NCBI GenBank assembly: GCA_007922305.1
Contig: ML677374.1
Location: 10,543,369-10,607,368 of the forward strand
Origin: Dermatemys mawii
Lineage: Eukaryota > Chordata > Testudines > Dermatemydidae
DNA: 64,000 bases
Direction: 5' to 3'
This document shows positions 58,749 through 64,000 of the stretch, in pieces. Made by a program: the position numbers and the translations under genes. Each line of letters starts with the position of its first letter. Position 1 is the first letter of the stretch. The notes under the pieces were generated by a model, which had not been told where the DNA came from, searched no databases, and saw only the letters and a list, made by a program, of their open reading frames with translations.

Positions 58749-59404
58749 CATAAGACAAGTGATCCAGAAAGAGGATAGTAAAACGCTGCAAAAATATTTA
58801 TATACGTGGAAAAACCTAGAGGCAAGCATGGGTGAAGGGACTAGAAAAAGTGACCATGAATGGTACTGTTTGGATGTCGAGGTTTTCACTGCTGTTCTTG
58901 CCCACCAAACAGCACATCCAATGCACTCGCGTATGGTGTGAGAACCAGAGAGCAAAAGTGATGAGGGAAAATTACCATTTTGGCTTCACAGTCCAAGCTG
59001 TTAGAGATCTGAAAAGGAAGCAATCTAAGTGCTACAGAAAAACATTGCCAAGGATATTAACTTCTAAAGGGAAACGGTCAAGACAAAAAATATTCTTACT
59101 GAGGTGTGAAATTGTCTTGTTTTGTACTAACTACCTCAAAAGGTAACTAAAGCTATTTTCTGCCCCTCCGCCCACCAGGCATTTCTCATCTTAGCCCTTG
59201 TTACCTTTTCAGTGCAGAAATCTGTACCACGCTGATGAAGCTTGCTGATCTATCTTTGACTGCACAGTAGGACACTAGAGCTTCAAGCACAAGGAGAAAT
59301 ATCTGGGTTAGATTGGTTTAAACGTCACGAGTGCTTCATTTTATCATGCTGGACATCAAAACAAATATCTCCTGCACAATACACATTTTTACTTTTTTTT
59401 AAAA
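58749..59404. other. Intergenic, downstream of TMEM248
   Basis: No exon or repeat was recognised. A T/A-rich run at about 59392-59407 follows the TMEM248 poly(A) signal on the minus strand and may be its downstream element. Confidence 0.45.
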
Positions 59405-62301
59405 AAAGTCTAAACTGAAGTGTTTATTGGAGCATACGCACAACACACGGTTTGAAATTCCAGACTACTGTGCACTGTCAAAACAAATTCCCTTGTGTTG
59501 CACACAGCCTAAAGAGACGATTTATGAAATGTCCACAAGACATTGGTAAAAAAGAAAGACAACGGAATAAACATTTTTTTATTCTGCAAAGCAATACGCA
59601 CATCTTACAAACACAAAATTAATATAGGAGAGAAATGTCATTACCAAATCTGCGATTAACCATCATGCAACAATACAAGTGAAATGTTTTTTTAAAAAAT
59701 ACCATCTTAACCCTACATCACCTGCAGAGGAAGACTCTAAACCCAGGCTCAGAATTTCTATGTAATGCCAAAGAAAAATGCAACAGAAATGGCAGCTTTC
59801 TAACAACAAGAAAACACTTACAAATAGAATCAAAACTGATTCAAGTCATAGTTAAAAAGAAAAAGAAAAACAAAAAGGAAAGATCAATATGATCCGAACA
59901 ACCACTCTAATATTAAGTTTTTACCCTTCTGCTTGGCTGCATTTAATTTTTGTACATTGTGCCTAGGTACAATCCAACATTCGTAAGTATGACAAAGTCT
60001 TAGCCTACTGGATGACCTCACCTATGTGCTGCAATACCTAGGTTCAAAGGGGTAAGTTAAGCATGAAAAATATGCTCTTAATGCTAATCTCCTTGCATTT
60101 GTGGGTTGCAATCTGAGCTTAATGTTTATTGCAGTGCAGTTGTTTGTGGGGTTTGACTGTGTTTTTTAAGCTGGCCCCCTCTAATTACCAAAAACACCTC
60201 CTATAAAAACCTGTACCCCCTCCACATCCAGTTGTGTTTTACTTTCTGTGTAGTTCTGTTTGGGGCTTGACATTAGTTTACTGAACTAGATCATGGATTT
60301 TGGCTTTATTTAAAGTATCTTTACATGATGATGCAAGTGTTCTTGGGGTATTTTTTGCTACTTACTGTACCAGCACCAACCTCCTTCCACAGTTATCAGT
60401 TCTGAACCACCCGCTAGTTTCAAAGACAAGTACTAAATAAAAGGCGGGGAATGCGTAAATTAGGAGCAGTATAACAGATTATCACTTTAAGTTTTCTGCA
60501 TATTTTTATTCAGTACATTTACTGCTTCATTGGTGCAGTTTTACTAGTGAACAGTAGTTTCAACTGAAGATCAGAAGCTTTAGTCATATCACTTCTGGAT
60601 TTCAAACTAAATGGCTGTCTCTAAAGTTTAATTTTAAGGTATCTGAATAAAACACATTTTAGTGAAATAATCAATACACTGTGTAAAGCAATCACAATTA
60701 TAGGAGGAACTATTTTCTGAAGAAATGTCTGATTGTTTTGCTTCAAATATTCTGAAGAAATATATGAATCTTCAATACAGTAAATATATAAAATGGTCTG
60801 CAGAATGCAACAATGTGCATTCAACAGTGTCTAGACATAGAGGATTTTATGCCAACATATCAGCGATTACAATCTTTGAACTGGATTTACGGTTTCATGT
60901 ATCACATGACAGTGTGACACTTACCAAAGAAAAAAGTACACACACACACACTTATAATGGCGCTACATGACAGGAAAGCTGAAAGACGACATAAAGGATC
61001 ATTAAGGCAACCAGTGAGATTTTAAAAGCCATGGTGGAAGTGTCTATAAGAAATTTCTGTCTTACGAGAATTAAAGAGGTAAATGGAGGACAGGCTGGAA
61101 GGAGACGGAATAAGCCAGAAATGGGAAAAAACTCACAGAACAAAAGCACTCCAAGAAATCAAGTCTGCTCTGATTTTAAGAATGAATACAAAGACCAATA
61201 CGAATTTCTCAGGCAAGGTTTCCCTCAACTTATTCACAACAGGACTAGCCCACTAGTTGTCATCTTCCCCTCAGTAGACAAAAATTGGACAAAGCTAATA
61301 AAAACATGTCATTTTCAGCTGCCCTTTAGAGATGTGTGGAAGGTCCAACACAAAGCATTTACAATGGTCTTTAAGTCACTGTATCTTCCTTTCCCCTTTG
61401 TTATTTGCACTTGACCAGGCTATATAGAGCCACAACTGACTATTAATAGAATGCATCTTTTTTTTTTTTCCTTTTTAAATCCACTTTTTAAGATTGGTAT
61501 AAAATAGCTTTTTATAACCTAGGAAGTTCCTGGTTTGAAGCCTGTGAAGAGGAGGCAAAGTAAGTGGACGGCTTTCCATACAACCCCAATGCTGGTCAAT
61601 GCTCTGTCATTCCAGCAGGCCACGTGAAAAGTGAAACTTAGCACTTTGCAATAGAAAGGATTTTAAAATAAGACTTTGCCTTTTTTATTAAATTCTGGAT
61701 AAAAGCACAAGTCTGCCCTAACTACAGCAGTATTAAAATGTGAATATGTATTTCTCTTTAAAAATAATCTAGAAATGTTGATATCTTTTCTTGCAAGCAA
61801 GGAGAAAACGGAAAAAAGTATTAAGCCACATACACACACTGACTTTAAGTAGTAGATCAGTGGCTTTGGAAATGCAATATTATATCAAAGATGCATACTG
61901 TTTCAAACACGCTGTACATATCATTGGGCAAAAAACAAAGGTTTGTATTGTTTGAGACATTTGGAAAGGCATCTTAACCTGCCCAGATGCAGCTAGACAA
62001 AAATATCTTGCTCTGACTACGTGATCCTTATCACTAAACATATCTATTATCTACACAAACATTCAGCTATGTCCACAGGTAAAGGTTTAAAGATTCTCGC
62101 CGCACTACTATGCGGAACAAGTGCATTATCTGAATATACTTTTATAAATATTTACAAATCAATTACAGGCACTTGAAATGTCTTTGGTTGGAATAAACCA
62201 ACATAACAAGATAATGTATTCACAAAGTCTTAAGACCCAGTCTGGGTTCAGCAGGCAATGATTATGGTTCTCAGCCATTTTCAGTAAAAGGAGGAGATGG
62301 A
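59405..62301 (-). other. TMEM248: TMEM248 3' untranslated region (predicted)
   Basis: AT-rich sequence running from just after the TMEM248 stop (62302-62304) to the last good poly(A) signal near 59423. It has no splice-like or coding features and little young repeat content, unlike the flanking intergenic DNA, which suggests a conserved long 3' UTR of about 2.9 kb. It contains (AC)n near 60938-60952. The extent is inferred; an earlier AATAAA near 59577 or others could also be used. Confidence 0.6.
59423..59428 (-). terminator. TMEM248: Candidate poly(A) signal of TMEM248
   Basis: AATAAA on the minus strand, followed about 15-20 bases downstream by a T-rich run (59407-59392). This is the usual arrangement for cleavage and polyadenylation. 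Confidence 0.5.
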
Positions 62302-62322
62302 TTATGCTTCTGACAAAGCAAC
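62302..62322 (-). CDS. TMEM248: TMEM248 terminal coding exon (last 6 codons and stop)
   Basis: After an acceptor TTTTACTTTTAG (AG at 62324-62323) the minus strand reads codons for V-A-L-S-E-A and then TAA (62304-62302). Human TMEM248 ends VALAEA, as I recall it, so this is the true end of the protein with one conservative change (A to S). It joins the preceding exon in phase 0. The rest of the exon is 3' UTR. Its tiny coding part makes it easy to miss in automated annotation. Confidence 0.88.
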   Translation of the reverse strand, partial: VALSEA

Positions 62323-63426
62323 CTAAAAGTAAAACAAACAGAAAAAATACAGAATTAAGAGCTTGTGTATAACTGAAATCTACTCTATTTGCATATTACT
62401 TATCTCTATGAAGCTAGGATGTGTCATTGCCATTCTGAGGACTCCAGGTTGGAAAGACCACCAAAATATATCGGAAGATATTTTGTAATTGGTATTTATC
62501 AAATATTCAAAGATATTCAGCTCTTGGTAGAAGTTTCCCTAATAATGAAGGATAGTACATTGTAGCTTCTTGTTACATAGTTAAATACATCCATATTTAA
62601 TCCATTAAGCAAAGTGTGGGTGTGTGTGTATGTGTCTATATAATTAGTCTAACAGCCCTTAAACCAACATCTGCATTAGTTTTCTTTAATGCTGATTACA
62701 GCCATTAGAACTAGCTGTGATAGTGATATTTTCATAAATGTATTCTGTCTTCTTGTAATAAGAGAATGTAAGACTATTTCAAGCTGTGTAAGCCAAACTT
62801 TATACAACCCAAAGTCCAAATACTATACTGTGCTGTGAATACAGCTTACTTGACGTTACTTGTTAGAGGTATTAAAATACCCAAATCACTTCTGCATTTA
62901 CTGAACTACAATGAATACCCTACACTCACAGAATAAGAATCTCTAACTGAAGGATCTACCAGCACTATATACATATGTACTTGTTAAGCTTCTGCGCATG
63001 CACAGGCCATAGAGGACTACTGTATGCCTTTCCAACAGGAGGCAACACAGAGGCACAAAGCAGTCAAGTGATTTGTTCAAGGTCTTAGTGACAGTGGCTG
63101 ACACACAAGTGACTCCAGTAGTCATGATTCTCAATCCTCTGCGTTAGCCACAAATTATACTATCCTACTCTTAACCAAGGCATTTCATTTCTGAATGGAA
63201 TCTTCTACCTTGTTTCTCCAGGGGCTGGATTATAAAGGCAGAGAACAAGGCACCTTTTACAGTGCCATTATTTACTGTCCTCCAGTGAGATACTAGGTTG
63301 GGAGAGAAGCAAATCATCATCATTGTATACCAATTAAATAATGTAAACTTTGTATATAAAAGGGATCTTTTCTAATTTCTTTCCTCTCTCCCACAATGTT
63401 GTCTGTATTATCTTAGGTATACTTAC
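62323..63426 (-). other. TMEM248: TMEM248 last intron
   Basis: 1104-bp intron with donor GTAAGT at 63426 and acceptor TTTTAG at 62323. It contains a degraded MIR-like fragment at about 63030-63160 (GTGATTTGTTCAAGGTC). No other feature was seen. Confidence 0.8.
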
Positions 63427-63570
63427 TTTTTCAGGGCAGAATTCTGTATTACTTTGCCTCAGTTTGCTTGGTCTACCTTTAATAACTGCATAGCAGAAAA
63501 GTGTAATCACCATCACAAAAAGAAAATAACTGGTATGCATGAGATGCAAGTTTATTAGTGAGCGATCATC
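63427..63570 (-). CDS. TMEM248: TMEM248 penultimate coding exon
   Basis: Transmembrane protein 248 (C7orf42 in older human naming), a conserved multi-pass membrane protein of about 314 residues whose function is not established. This exon encodes 48 residues beginning DDRSLINLHLMHTS, includes the last membrane segment (YFLFVMVITLFCYAVI) and continues KGRPSKLRQSNTEFCPEK. It is nearly identical to the human C-terminus as I know it (human has M for the L of TLFC and P for T in SNTE). Acceptor TTTCTCTGTGCAG lies just before 63570, and donor GTAAGT starts at 63426. Both ends are phase 0, and the exon length is exactly 48 codons. Earlier exons lie beyond base 64000. Confidence 0.93.
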
Positions 63571-63572
63571 CT

Positions 63573-64000
63573 GCACAGAGAAATAAAATCGTTTACTGAT
63601 GCTGTACATAGAGAAGGCATTTCACATTCAAGCAATGCTTAGCAGATATCAAAGAAGTCATTTTCCCAACCTTGTTTCTTACTAATACAAGGGACATCCT
63701 CTAAATTGCTAATGCAGAACTTCTAAAAATTGAAGGTAGTGCTAAGTTTTGGCAGTTAAGGATAACTTACACACTTTTCTAACAATATTTAATTTGCACT
63801 AGTGACTGCATTTTAACAACATTCATTACACAAATCTTGCACTTTATATACAAAACAGTAGCACCTTTAATCAGAGGATTTCAAATTACAAATCTTAATT
63901 AATGAAGCTGTGAGGCACATTGAAATATATGGGGATCACCGCACCCACTACTGAAATGCAGCCACTTCTGATATAGCTAAGGCAACTATTTCAGACAGGC
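63573..64000 (-). other. TMEM248: TMEM248 upstream intron (partial)
   Basis: Sequence upstream of the penultimate exon acceptor, AT-rich, with no further exon recognised before the window ends. Confidence 0.65.

Noticed and set aside
1..64000. CRISPR arrays, operons, prophage, riboswitches and bacterial terminators
   Set aside because: Gene structure, splice sites, CpG island and repeat families are those of a vertebrate nuclear genome; the only tandem array is a plain minisatellite without unique spacers.

Overview
The window is vertebrate nuclear DNA, most likely from a turtle (Testudines, probably Cryptodira). This is inferred from two conserved vertebrate genes and from the repeats: CR1, Penelope-like fragments, many hAT-type elements with 8-bp target duplications, and a tRNA-derived SINE resembling the tortoise Pol III SINE family. 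There are no operons or bacterial features, and almost all reading frames longer than 60 codons are chance or lie inside repeats.

Two protein genes are supported, both on the minus strand. LRRC75A contributes its first coding exon (35744-36013) inside a strong CpG island (about 35.9-37.35 kb). The exon ends at a canonical GTGAGT donor, and no later exon was recognised, so bases 1-35743 are read as the start of a very long intron 1. TMEM248 contributes its last two coding exons (63427-63570 and 62302-62322), a 1.1-kb intron between them, and a long AT-rich 3' UTR ending near an AATAAA at 59423-59428. The 22 kb between the CpG island and that site is intergenic.

Layout: 1-5.8 kb, unique intronic sequence; 5.8-9.3 kb, a Penelope foldback and a 2.6-kb hAT foldback carrying a solo LTR and a smaller hAT element; 9.3-26 kb, old MIR-like and DNA-transposon relics in mostly unique sequence; 26-28 kb, a GC-rich hAT-like element and a long AT-rich element; 29.5-29.9 kb, a 42-bp minisatellite with a 10-N gap; 30-35.7 kb, more hAT and Penelope insertions; 35.7-37.4 kb, LRRC75A promoter and exon 1; 37.8-38.4 kb, a LINE reverse-transcriptase remnant; 38.8-53.5 kb, several hAT insertions, including a 1.3-kb element that keeps transposase sequence, plus a CR1 remnant; 53.5-59.4 kb, mostly unique with MIR-like, SINE and hAT copies; 59.4-64 kb, the TMEM248 3' end.

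I found no new gene system. The most notable observations are the hAT foldback with flanking duplications, the parent-like hAT element linking a short-element family to its transposase, and hammerhead-ribozyme-like cores in the Penelope fragments.
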